Of a stretch of 64,000 bases of DNA, positions 56,847 to 64,000 are shown in pieces. The translations under genes were made by a program, and so were the position numbers. Source of the stretch: Alteromonas pelagimontana (lineage in GTDB: Bacteria > Pseudomonadota > Gammaproteobacteria > Enterobacterales > Alteromonadaceae); NCBI RefSeq assembly GCF_002499975.2, contig NZ_CP052766.1, forward strand, positions 310,001-374,000. Direction: 5' to 3'. The notes under the pieces are model-generated. The model was given only the letters and a program-made list of their open reading frames with translations. It did not search any database and was not told where the DNA came from. The stretch's first letter is position 1; every line of letters begins with the position of its first letter.

Positions 56847-58865
56847 ATGATGGACAAGCTAGATGATAAATTAATAGAAATCTTCGACGGCAAACTAGTT
56901 AGAAAAGACCTGCTTCAGCGAATTAAGAAAGGCACAAATGTTCCTACGTTTGTGCTGGAGTTTTTGCTTGCTCGGTATTGTGCCAGTGACGACGAAGATG
57001 AAATTCAAGCCGGTTTAGAAGCTGTGCTTGAAACGCTTTCAGACAATTACGTTCGTCCTGACGAATCCAATATTGCCCAATCAAAGGTTGCCACAAAAGG
57101 ACGTCACAAATTTATAGATAAAGTTCATGTTCGTTATGTTGAAACCAAAAAGCGTCACTGGGCCTCTTTAGAAAACTTCAATTCGCAAAAAATAGCGGTT
57201 GGCGACAAATTCTACAAGGAGAATAAGAGACTACTTGAAGGCGGTATTTGGGCAGAGGTGAAACTTGCATACAATGAAGTAGAAGAAGATGACTATGCTT
57301 TCTACATCGAAGAACTACGCCCTATTCAACTAAGTCGATTTAGTTTTGACGATTACAAGTCTGGGCGTAGCAAGATGACTCGAGACGAATGGATGGACAT
57401 CATCCTTCGTTCTGTCGGACTTGAGCCGACTAAGCTTGAACGACGCGTAAAGTTTCATTTTCTACTTAGATTAGCGCCGCTTGTTGAAGCTAACTTCAAT
57501 TTTGTTGAGCTGGGCCCGCGCGGGACAGGTAAATCTTACTTTTACAGTGAGTTCTCGCCTTACTCCACACTAATTTCTGGTGGCCAAGCTACTGTAGCCT
57601 CCTTGTTTTATAACAAAAATCGTAAAGAAACGGGGCTTGTTGGGCATTGGGACACCATTGCTTTTGATGAAGTTGGTAACATGAAGGTGAAAGACCCAGA
57701 TGTTATCCAGATTTTGAAAGACTTTATGGCAAACGGCCGCTTTTCACGAGGGAAAGAAGTTATCGCGGATGCAAGTACTGCATTTGTTGGCAACTTAGAC
57801 CTATCTGTTCGTCAAGTTGTCAACTCTACTGAATACGACCTATTTCAACCCCTCCCAAAAGAGTTTGATTTAGCAATTATGGACCGGTTTTATGCATATT
57901 TGCCGGGTTGGGAAATGCCCAAAAACTCAAGTGACTACCTGACTGACAACTATGGATTCATCACTGACTATTTGGCTGAAGCTTTCCACCATCAATTAAA
58001 ATCGGTAAACGTTTATGAAATGGTGAATAAGCGCATAAAACTTGGTAGGGCGATTGAGGGGCGTGACGAGAAAGGAATAAAGAAAACAGTTTGTGCTTTC
58101 ATAAAAATGCTTCACCCACATGGTGAGTGTTCAAACGACGAATTTGACCAATATGTTGAGTATGCGGTTGAATGTCGTCGCCGTGTAAAAGAACAGATGA
58201 ATAAGCGCAAACCTGATGATGAATTTGCTAATATTGATTTGTCGTACATCAATGCAGCAGGTGAAGAGATTATTGTCCGCTGTCCGGAATCTATAGGCGC
58301 TTTAGCCACATTAGAACCATCAAAAACAAGTATCACTGATGATGGTGAAGCCGATACAGAGAAGCCTACTACCAAAGTAGTTACACCAGCTGAGAAAGTG
58401 ATAGCAAATCAGGATGACGTTGCCGTTGACGACAACCAAAACTTAAAGGAACAGCACTTCAAAATTAATTACGGCGCCACTGGTTATAGTTACGAAAGTA
58501 TCGTCCTACCATATTTGCTAGAAGCTAAATCTCTTGTAATTGAAGACCCTTACATAAGAGCAAAACATCAACTCACTAATTTTGTTCGGTTTTGTGAAGC
58601 CGTAATTAAGCAGCCCTCTGTTGAAAGTATTACTTTGATAACGTCGTATGATGACAATACCAATATTCAAGAAATGGCAGAAGCACTTGATGGGCTAAAA
58701 CAGAGTTTGTTGGAAATGGATGTTAATTTGGATGTCAAAGTCAATGAAAACCTCCATGACCGTGAAATCCGTATAGATAATGGCTGGACAATTAAGATTG
58801 GGAGAGGCTTAGATTTTTATCAAAAACCAGATAGCTGGTTCGGTGTAGGGTGTAGGTGTAAATGA
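56847..58865 (+). CDS. brxL: BREX Lon-like AAA+ protein BrxL
   Basis: This 672-aa protein marks the operon as type 1. The N-terminal part (LDDKLIEIFDGKLVRKDLLQ; VPTFVLEFLLARYCASDDED) is typical of BrxL. The AAA+ core shows ELGPRGTGKSYFYSEFSPYS (Walker A near 225) and DTIAFDEVGNMKVKD (Walker B near 270). A linker (about 495-545) leads to a C-terminal MIT_C/PLD-like domain with LVIEDPYIRAKHQLTNFVRF and LHDREIRIDNGW. BrxL forms DNA-encircling rings and is needed for phage restriction. It is 9 nt after pglZ and is intact. No strong terminator follows in the 97-bp gap. Confidence 0.9.
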   Translation: MMDKLDDKLIEIFDGKLVRKDLLQRIKKGTNVPTFVLEFLLARYCASDDEDEIQAGLEAVLETLSDNYVRPDESNIAQSKVATKGRHKFIDKVHVRYVETKKRHWASLENFNSQKIAVGDKFYKENKRLLEGGIWAEVKLAYNEVEEDDYAFYIEELRPIQLSRFSFDDYKSGRSKMTRDEWMDIILRSVGLEPTKLERRVKFHFLLRLAPLVEANFNFVELGPRGTGKSYFYSEFSPYSTLISGGQATVASLFYNKNRKETGLVGHWDTIAFDEVGNMKVKDPDVIQILKDFMANGRFSRGKEVIADASTAFVGNLDLSVRQVVNSTEYDLFQPLPKEFDLAIMDRFYAYLPGWEMPKNSSDYLTDNYGFITDYLAEAFHHQLKSVNVYEMVNKRIKLGRAIEGRDEKGIKKTVCAFIKMLHPHGECSNDEFDQYVEYAVECRRRVKEQMNKRKPDDEFANIDLSYINAAGEEIIVRCPESIGALATLEPSKTSITDDGEADTEKPTTKVVTPAEKVIANQDDVAVDDNQNLKEQHFKINYGATGYSYESIVLPYLLEAKSLVIEDPYIRAKHQLTNFVRFCEAVIKQPSVESITLITSYDDNTNIQEMAEALDGLKQSLLEMDVNLDVKVNENLHDREIRIDNGWTIKIGRGLDFYQKPDSWFGVGCRCK

Positions 58866-58962
58866 TTTAAGCTTACGTAAGTGTTTAGAAACGAATGTAG
58901 ATATATTCAAACAAGACTAACGTCAAACCCTTCGAGTGCGATTTAAAATTAAATTGCTGTTG

Positions 58963-60534
58963 TCACTCACTCCACAAACAGTAGAGCATTGCCCTAGCTC
59001 TGGTCATACCCACATAGTGCAATGCTTTACTTTCATCATCACTTAATTTTGAGGGGTGTACTAAATCTACCAAAATAATCACATCATTCTCTAACCCTTT
59101 AAAGTCTTGGATTTTCGAAAAGGTGATCCCCTCAAACGGCAACTTCCTTACTACATAGTCATCAAGTTCTGATATGAGCTCTAGTGTTGAGGCAGGTAGC
59201 TTTTTGATAATCGACTTTCGTTTGCTTATTGGTGAGAGTATTGTAACTGAGCCCGGCATCAGCTCTGAATTTGCTAGTTCAGTAATGAGTTTTTCTAGAC
59301 TGCCCACCAGCTCACTTTCATTACCCTGATATTCAATAACTTCGGGGCCATCGGCAAGGGTTGGCATACCCACATCACACGTAAGTTCTTTTTGAACCGA
59401 CTTAAGAATATTAGAAGTGTTTCTGCAATTTACGCTAAGTGGAAGAAGGGTTGGGTTGTTCCTGCTTTTTAACCAGCTGAAGGCTTCTGTGTCTAATTTA
59501 TCTAACAAATTAGCTTGGTTATTAGCATCGTGAAAAAAATACCACTGTCCATTATCAAAACCACCAGCTATTAATGAGTCTAGAAGTTGCAAGTCTTGAA
59601 AATTCAGCAAATCTTGCCCCTCATCAACGATGAGTGCGTCGAAAGCATCGAGACCAGAGCGGCGTAATGCGTTACCCACGGATGATATGGTTGCTATCAC
59701 TAGACGGTCGTTTTGAATGCGCGTTGTTAAGTAATGCCTAAGCCATGAAGATTTGCAGACGAAAAGCGTATTAAGCCCCTTTGCGATAAACCTTCTGGAT
59801 AGTTCAGCGGCTAGGAATGTTTTACCTGTACCTGCCCCCCCATGGCAAATTACGCGTTTATTAATCTCAGCAATGTCGACAAATTTATACTGTTCTTCGG
59901 TTAATCTTACCGATGACTGCTCTACTTGTTTTACATGGTCAAAAAGCGGTTGAATAGTTTCAAAATCGGGGCGCAGGTAGGCGGCAATGGCGTCAACATC
60001 AGCTTGGCTGAGTAATTGATCGTTATTAGGTCTTTCTAATGTCCAATAGTCAAATAACGCTTTAAGCCAATGATTGAAATTTCTAAAATCACGGCTGTCG
60101 CATACCATTTCTCTGTCCCACTCTCCACCCTCACAAGGCCAGAGCGTGTCTGGGCAAACCACCCCATACCCAATCGGAAATCGAACTTTGTGCGCCCCTA
60201 AATAATCATCAATTTTCTTAACTATTGCATGTACGGCAGTATTTGCCTGATGGAAAGGGTCTTGAATTTGGTCTTTGCCATTTCTTCCCTCTGTAGACCA
60301 CTTACCATCTACATAAGAGATCTTGCCGCCTTTAACTTCTAAGACAAATAGTCCGTAAATAGAAACAATTACAAAGTCAGCCTCGCCAACCCTTTTGTAA
60401 TCATGTTTAGTGAGAATTAGTGAATGGAAGCCTATCGGATGATGATCCGCAAATTCAGAGTCTGCAAGTTTTTCAAAAACTTTAAACTCGGCTTTGCTTG
60501 TGGTGTTATGAGGCTTTCCTGGTATTAACTTCAC
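58963..60534 (-). CDS. NERD nuclease-related domain fused to SF1 helicase
   Basis: This 523-aa protein opens with a NERD domain: SKAEFKVFEKL, GEADFVIVSIYGLFVLEVKG (Asp and Glu-x-Lys of a restriction-like nuclease) and VCPDTLWPC. A UvrD/Rep-type helicase follows: VICHGGAGTGKTFLAAELSR (Walker A, about 231-250), ALIVDEGQDLLNFQ (Walker B), LPLSVNCRNT (motif IV-like), KIQDFKGLENDVIIL (motif V) and HYVGMTRARAMLYCL (motif VI). NERD-helicase fusions are common in defence islands. It is the last gene of a tight four-gene operon, 3 nt after its neighbour, and is convergent with BREX. Confidence 0.8.
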   Translation of the reverse strand: MKLIPGKPHNTTSKAEFKVFEKLADSEFADHHPIGFHSLILTKHDYKRVGEADFVIVSIYGLFVLEVKGGKISYVDGKWSTEGRNGKDQIQDPFHQANTAVHAIVKKIDDYLGAHKVRFPIGYGVVCPDTLWPCEGGEWDREMVCDSRDFRNFNHWLKALFDYWTLERPNNDQLLSQADVDAIAAYLRPDFETIQPLFDHVKQVEQSSVRLTEEQYKFVDIAEINKRVICHGGAGTGKTFLAAELSRRFIAKGLNTLFVCKSSWLRHYLTTRIQNDRLVIATISSVGNALRRSGLDAFDALIVDEGQDLLNFQDLQLLDSLIAGGFDNGQWYFFHDANNQANLLDKLDTEAFSWLKSRNNPTLLPLSVNCRNTSNILKSVQKELTCDVGMPTLADGPEVIEYQGNESELVGSLEKLITELANSELMPGSVTILSPISKRKSIIKKLPASTLELISELDDYVVRKLPFEGITFSKIQDFKGLENDVIILVDLVHPSKLSDDESKALHYVGMTRARAMLYCLWSE

Positions 60535-60537
60535 ATT

Positions 60538-62076
60538 TTACGCCTTGAATATATCTAGCGCTTCGTTCATATCGAACAATTCATCAGCGTCTTTTATTGT
60601 TTTATGGCGCATCGACTTTTCAAAGTTTGAAGACAATACCTTTGCTACAAGCTTAGGGCGAGTAGAAAAAGTAATAGCGCTTCCTTTAACCCGATACTCT
60701 TCTTTAGTGTTTAGCTCCCAAGAAAGTACCTCTTGTTCATTCATTCCCATAAATAAAACAAACTTCTGTAAATTATCTTGTAACTTAGAGTTGGGTGTAT
60801 CCTTAATGTATTTTTGGTAAATCAGTGGCGGTTGAACTGGCGCTTTCTGAATAGTAACGCGAGCCCCCGTCGTTTTATGTAACAAAACGACCATGTGATG
60901 CGACACCCAATTTCGAAGACCACTCACACTGCGAACTCGTTCAGGCACTCGCTTTATACCCTGAAAAAGTCCATAGAAAGCGGCTATTAGAAAGTAATCT
61001 TCTTCAGTAAAACTTTCATGATAGAACTTTAAAGCAGTTTCTGTGTGGTCACGTACAAAAATCATTGATATCAATAAAAAGGGTTTTGAGCCGCCCTCTT
61101 CTTCACTCTCATAATGATTTATAAGCTTGGAGAAGTAAGTGTCTAGGTCCCCCTCATATGTTCTATCCACGAGTTGCCTTAACCGCTTAGCAAGGCCAGC
61201 GACTTTGGTATAAGCGTCTGGTATGCCATCTTTATTTTCAAACGAATTAAGCAAATCGTGCTGAATAGTGCCAAAGTCAGATTCACTAGAGGCTATGTCT
61301 AGCACTCTCTTATAGAAAGAATCGAGTTCGCTTGTATGGTTGGCATCAACTAGCCAGTTCTGAAAAGCGATGATAGTGTCACTGATAGGCTCATCAGAAC
61401 GTTCTACAAATTTCTTGAATAGTTCACATGAAAGGCTGCCGTTTTTTGTTTGGTAATATGCCAGTGCTAAAGCACCACCAAGTGCCTCAGCTTTTTTATA
61501 ATCTAGTGCAATGTCAGCAATTTCATTCAAACTAATGCAGCTTACTGATGAGTCTATGTCTAGTTCAGAAGGCAAACTACCTTGCTTCCCAGATTTAAAT
61601 AGTTTGGCATTTTGCGTAATGTATTTAGGAGGAAGTACGCCATATAGGCGCGTAAGCTCGCTTTTTAATAAATCGCTTGCTTTAGCATTTTTCAGAAAAA
61701 CAGTTTTTATTATGCCAATAGGTAAAGGCGCTGGTATTAAAATTTCGTCAACATCAGAACGTAATATCTGGTCAAGGCTACCGAACTCATATTGCTTTTC
61801 AGAAACCCTACCATAGACGCTCGCTGACTCTAGCCCACTAAGGTCTACTTCAACTATACAACTTTCAAGATTAGGATCTTCCGAAATAGAGAGCTCAAGC
61901 GCGTCTGTTAGATTGGTTTGATCATTAAGGGTAATGTATCCTTTAGGTCTTTCTGCCTGAATATCTCTAAGATACGCATTACCTTCAAACGCCTGTCTCT
62001 CGACCATCATATTACAGTCGAAGTAATATTTAAGATTCTCTGTATTGGTTACCAAAAACCATTTGTTAGCGCTCAT
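60538..62076 (-). CDS. Hypothetical protein of the DrmB-like/NERD operon
   Basis: This 512-aa protein belongs to no family that I recognise. The N-terminus (WFLVTNTENLKYYFDCNMMV, then GNAYLRDIQAERPKGYITL) begins an alpha/beta region of about 170 residues; the remainder is mostly helical. It contains no Walker, zinc or nuclease motif that I can see. It overlaps the upstream ATPase gene by 4 nt and lies 3 nt before the NERD-helicase gene, so it is an obligate member of the operon. Scaffold or sensor roles are only guesses. Confidence 0.7.
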   Translation of the reverse strand: MSANKWFLVTNTENLKYYFDCNMMVERQAFEGNAYLRDIQAERPKGYITLNDQTNLTDALELSISEDPNLESCIVEVDLSGLESASVYGRVSEKQYEFGSLDQILRSDVDEILIPAPLPIGIIKTVFLKNAKASDLLKSELTRLYGVLPPKYITQNAKLFKSGKQGSLPSELDIDSSVSCISLNEIADIALDYKKAEALGGALALAYYQTKNGSLSCELFKKFVERSDEPISDTIIAFQNWLVDANHTSELDSFYKRVLDIASSESDFGTIQHDLLNSFENKDGIPDAYTKVAGLAKRLRQLVDRTYEGDLDTYFSKLINHYESEEEGGSKPFLLISMIFVRDHTETALKFYHESFTEEDYFLIAAFYGLFQGIKRVPERVRSVSGLRNWVSHHMVVLLHKTTGARVTIQKAPVQPPLIYQKYIKDTPNSKLQDNLQKFVLFMGMNEQEVLSWELNTKEEYRVKGSAITFSTRPKLVAKVLSSNFEKSMRHKTIKDADELFDMNEALDIFKA

Positions 62077-63278
62077 ATTTTAATTCTCTTGAGGAGTTCA
62101 TGTTTTTCAACGTGGCCATTTCGCTCAATTTCAATTGTTTCGCCTACGGGTGGAAGAATGTCTTCAAATAAACTTTCTTGGACTTCACTTTTTAGTAAAA
62201 ACAACCTGTCGCGAGCACGCGACGCCATGACATACATTCGCTTCATTAACGACTCGATGTCACTACCTATTGCTTTAAAACCGTCAATGATAATAAACAC
62301 TTCATCAAACTCTATACCTTTCACAGACTTATCATTTAAAACAACAATCCCCCCTTGAGAGAAATCGATGTTTACCGAACCTTTTTGATTAGAGTAATAG
62401 GTACTTACTACGGGAGATGCTTCCCGTCTTTGTTTGTTATCATTTTTAAGATATTTTGCCCAATGTTCTCTTTTACCTTCGTTAGCAACAAATAAACCTA
62501 TCAGCTTTGAGGGGTCGTTATCATAGGAACTTAAAATTAGCTCTTTTGCGCTACCTAGCATCTTGTATTCATACAAGATAGGAACGTGAGCCGATGGTTT
62601 TTTCGGAAGCGCTGGCTTTTCACTTGATTTGTCAGTATAAAAATAATTAGCAAAGGCAGAAATTGGCGTGGTGTTTCGCCAATTTTCTTTTAGGTGAATT
62701 ACGTCGTCTTTTTCTAGACCCAAAGCATCAAGTAAATCTGACTGCGATGAGTTCTGTTCGGTAATCTGCTGATTTTGATCGGCAACAATAAAGAAATTTT
62801 CAACATTAAGTGCCTCGACTGCTTCGTACCATTCTGGCGGTAAATCCTGACCTTCATCAATAATAAAGTTCGTTGATGTGCACGATGCGCCTAGCTCTTC
62901 AAAACGATTAATCAACGCATCATAATCAGGTTTGCGATTTTCAATTTCAGGCATCTTGGCTTGTTCAAAATTTGCCTGCGAGCCACCCGCTGCTTTGTAT
63001 TGAAAATCATAAAGCCAAGACATCGCAGTATTCATATGAAAGTTTTCATCAGGCCCGGCTAGTACTTTATTTGCATGATTGAGTACATGGTTGTACGACA
63101 AGAATAGCGTTTCATTTGTTGCCGCGTATTTTTTAAGGCGCATAAGTGCGACAACAGACTTTCCTGTACCAGGAGCACCAACAATCAAATATTGCCCATC
63201 TGCAGGTAGTCGAATAGCCATTCTCTGGTCTTTTGTTAATTCATGCTCTTTGGGTAACTCAAAAACACGTGCTGCCAT
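62073..63278 (-). CDS. SF1 (UvrD-like) helicase/ATPase
   Basis: This 401-aa protein has the SF1 motor signature in compact form: KDQRMAIRLPADGQYLIVGA (Q-like region) leading into GAPGTGKSVVALMRLKKYA (Walker A, about 34-52), NFIIDEGQDLPPEWYEAVEA (Walker B, about 137-156), NWRNTTPISAFA (motif IV-like), VKGIEFDEVFIIIDGF (motif V) and MYVMASRARDRLFLL (motif VI). It is shorter than full UvrD/Rep because accessory domains are missing. The start codon overlaps the upstream stop (TAATG), so it is coupled to the DrmB-like gene. It may pair with the related motor in the NERD protein. Confidence 0.78.
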   Translation of the reverse strand: MAARVFELPKEHELTKDQRMAIRLPADGQYLIVGAPGTGKSVVALMRLKKYAATNETLFLSYNHVLNHANKVLAGPDENFHMNTAMSWLYDFQYKAAGGSQANFEQAKMPEIENRKPDYDALINRFEELGASCTSTNFIIDEGQDLPPEWYEAVEALNVENFFIVADQNQQITEQNSSQSDLLDALGLEKDDVIHLKENWRNTTPISAFANYFYTDKSSEKPALPKKPSAHVPILYEYKMLGSAKELILSSYDNDPSKLIGLFVANEGKREHWAKYLKNDNKQRREASPVVSTYYSNQKGSVNIDFSQGGIVVLNDKSVKGIEFDEVFIIIDGFKAIGSDIESLMKRMYVMASRARDRLFLLKSEVQESLFEDILPPVGETIEIERNGHVEKHELLKRIKI

Positions 63279-64000
63279 TATTTTTTCACAAACTCCTTCA
63301 GTGACGGTATACCTTCATCTGGCTTACCTTTAATGAAAACTCTATCTAGAAATACATTGTTGTAACTACATGAAGTGTCAGGTAAAAGGACACAGCCATG
63401 ACAGGCTGCGCGATTTAACCAAGAAGGCCCTTGCCCTTCCATGTCTCCACACACAGGGTCCATCGAGCACCATTCAAGCTGCTTGAATGCAGAATCCAAT
63501 AATTTGATAAATCGACGTGGTTTTGCCTGCTCGATTATGCCTCCAAGCGACCCAGCAATGTCAGGTACGGCAGTGTAGATAAGGACCCCGGCCATTTTTT
63601 TCTCTGCAGAACTATAAACTCGTTCTTGTAAAGACGCTGCAGGGTAGCCCGCTATGGACTCTAGCTCTCTTACAAGTGCATGTGCTAGCGTATGCAGAAG
63701 AATGAACCTAGGGGTGGGGATAGCCTCATCCGGCAATATTATTTCAGAATCTTGATATCTTGTTTCTATTTCTAAAGCTCGCTGTCTGATGAGAGGGTGT
63801 TGCTCCCACTTTTCAATAATTTCATTATTAAGCGTGAAAAACATGCCCTCGCCAAAAAGCTCTATCGCCGGTAGCCAGTCAAGGTTACCGGTAAAATCTG
63901 GAGCTACTATTGGTGTGGGGTCAAAATCTTCTGCGTCGCTAGCTGCTCGTTGAAAACCTTTATAAACCTCAATAACCCTAAGGCGGTTTACGGCAATTAA
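63278..64000 (-). CDS. DUF1998/DrmB-like protein, C-terminal part (gene runs off the right edge)
   Basis: The frame is open from the stop at 63278 to the window end, 241 codons, so the ATG at 63844 is internal and the true start lies beyond 64000. The sequence is the DUF1998 domain as found in DISARM DrmB: RFILLHTLAHALVRELESIA, GYPAASLQERVYSS, GVLIYTAVPDIAGSLGGIIE and a Cys cluster CSMDPVC...CHGCVLLPDTSC that likely binds zinc. DrmB forms a helicase complex with DrmA in DISARM. Here the downstream genes are SF1 and NERD helicases rather than DrmA/DrmC; the upstream genes are outside the view. Confidence 0.75.
   Translation of the reverse strand, partial: LIAVNRLRVIEVYKGFQRAASDAEDFDPTPIVAPDFTGNLDWLPAIELFGEGMFFTLNNEIIEKWEQHPLIRQRALEIETRYQDSEIILPDEAIPTPRFILLHTLAHALVRELESIAGYPAASLQERVYSSAEKKMAGVLIYTAVPDIAGSLGGIIEQAKPRRFIKLLDSAFKQLEWCSMDPVCGDMEGQGPSWLNRAACHGCVLLPDTSCSYNNVFLDRVFIKGKPDEGIPSLKEFVKK

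Noticed and set aside
63278..63844. A complete 188-aa gene starting at ATG 63844
   Set aside because: The same frame is open without a stop to base 64000 and reads as continuing DUF1998-type sequence, so the ATG is internal.

Overview
The window looks like chromosome of a marine gammaproteobacterium, most likely Alteromonas or a close Alteromonadales relative. This is inferred from the style of the purine genes, the tRNA-Val type and the protein sequences; no rRNA or other formal marker is present. It has two parts: a core purine-catabolism locus (about 1-13,900) and a large genomic island (about 13,919 to beyond the right edge) packed with anti-phage defence genes.

Core part. A partial adenosine deaminase gene (minus strand) and a divergent AzgA-type purine permease lead into a minus-strand pair, allantoinase-like puuE and a RutR-like TetR regulator. 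Divergent from these is a tightly overlapping operon xdhA-xdhB-xdhC-uraD-uraH-guaD-puuD. Together these genes would take up purines, deaminate adenosine and guanine, oxidise hypoxanthine and xanthine to urate, oxidise urate with a membrane cytochrome-c urate oxidase, and process the product to allantoin and allantoate. Two sites resembling the RutR operator (TTGACCA-N2-TGGTCAA) lie before the permease and in the puuE-regulator/xdh divergent region. They suggest one purine-responsive regulon. An SPFH (stomatin-like) gene followed by an Arc-type DNA-binding protein closes the core part, with a perfect palindrome at its promoter.

Island, left end. A 46-bp fragment of tRNA-Val(GAC), from the anticodon loop to CCA, marks an attachment site. 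It is followed by a repeat-rich stretch and a three-gene integrase module: a small accessory protein, an 828-aa recombinase-like protein and a 1049-aa tyrosine recombinase. Two IS3-family elements have broken the first two genes. The second insertion has clear 3-bp target duplications, and the first has a likely one. Removing both elements restores both reading frames, so the island is probably immobilised.

Island, defence cargo on the minus strand (43,212 down to 23,784). In transcription order this is (i) a RapA/SNF2-like helicase, an actin/Hsp70-like ATPase with a very basic N-terminus and a CoiA-like zinc-finger/nuclease protein; (ii) a 1114-aa protein plus a 1969-aa DUF1998 helicase resembling Druantia type III (DruH-DruE); (iii) a small AGT/ATL-like protein; and (iv) a pair of DUF262 proteins resembling the type IV restriction enzyme GmrSD. 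Unit (i) matches no named system that I recall and is the best candidate for a new one.

Island, defence cargo on the plus strand (43,646-58,865). This is a type 1 BREX operon, brxE-brxA-brxB-brxC-pglX-pglZ-brxL, with three separate lesions: an IS5-family insertion in brxB (CTAA duplication, exact frame restoration), a +1 T frameshift in brxC, and a -1 A frameshift in pglX. BREX is therefore probably inactive or switched off.

Right edge, minus strand (58,963-64,000+). A compact four-gene operon encodes a DUF1998/DrmB-like protein (5' end outside the window), an SF1 helicase-like ATPase, a 512-aa unknown and a NERD-nuclease/SF1-helicase fusion. This is a second candidate uncharacterised system. 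No CRISPR array, rRNA or intact tRNA was seen.
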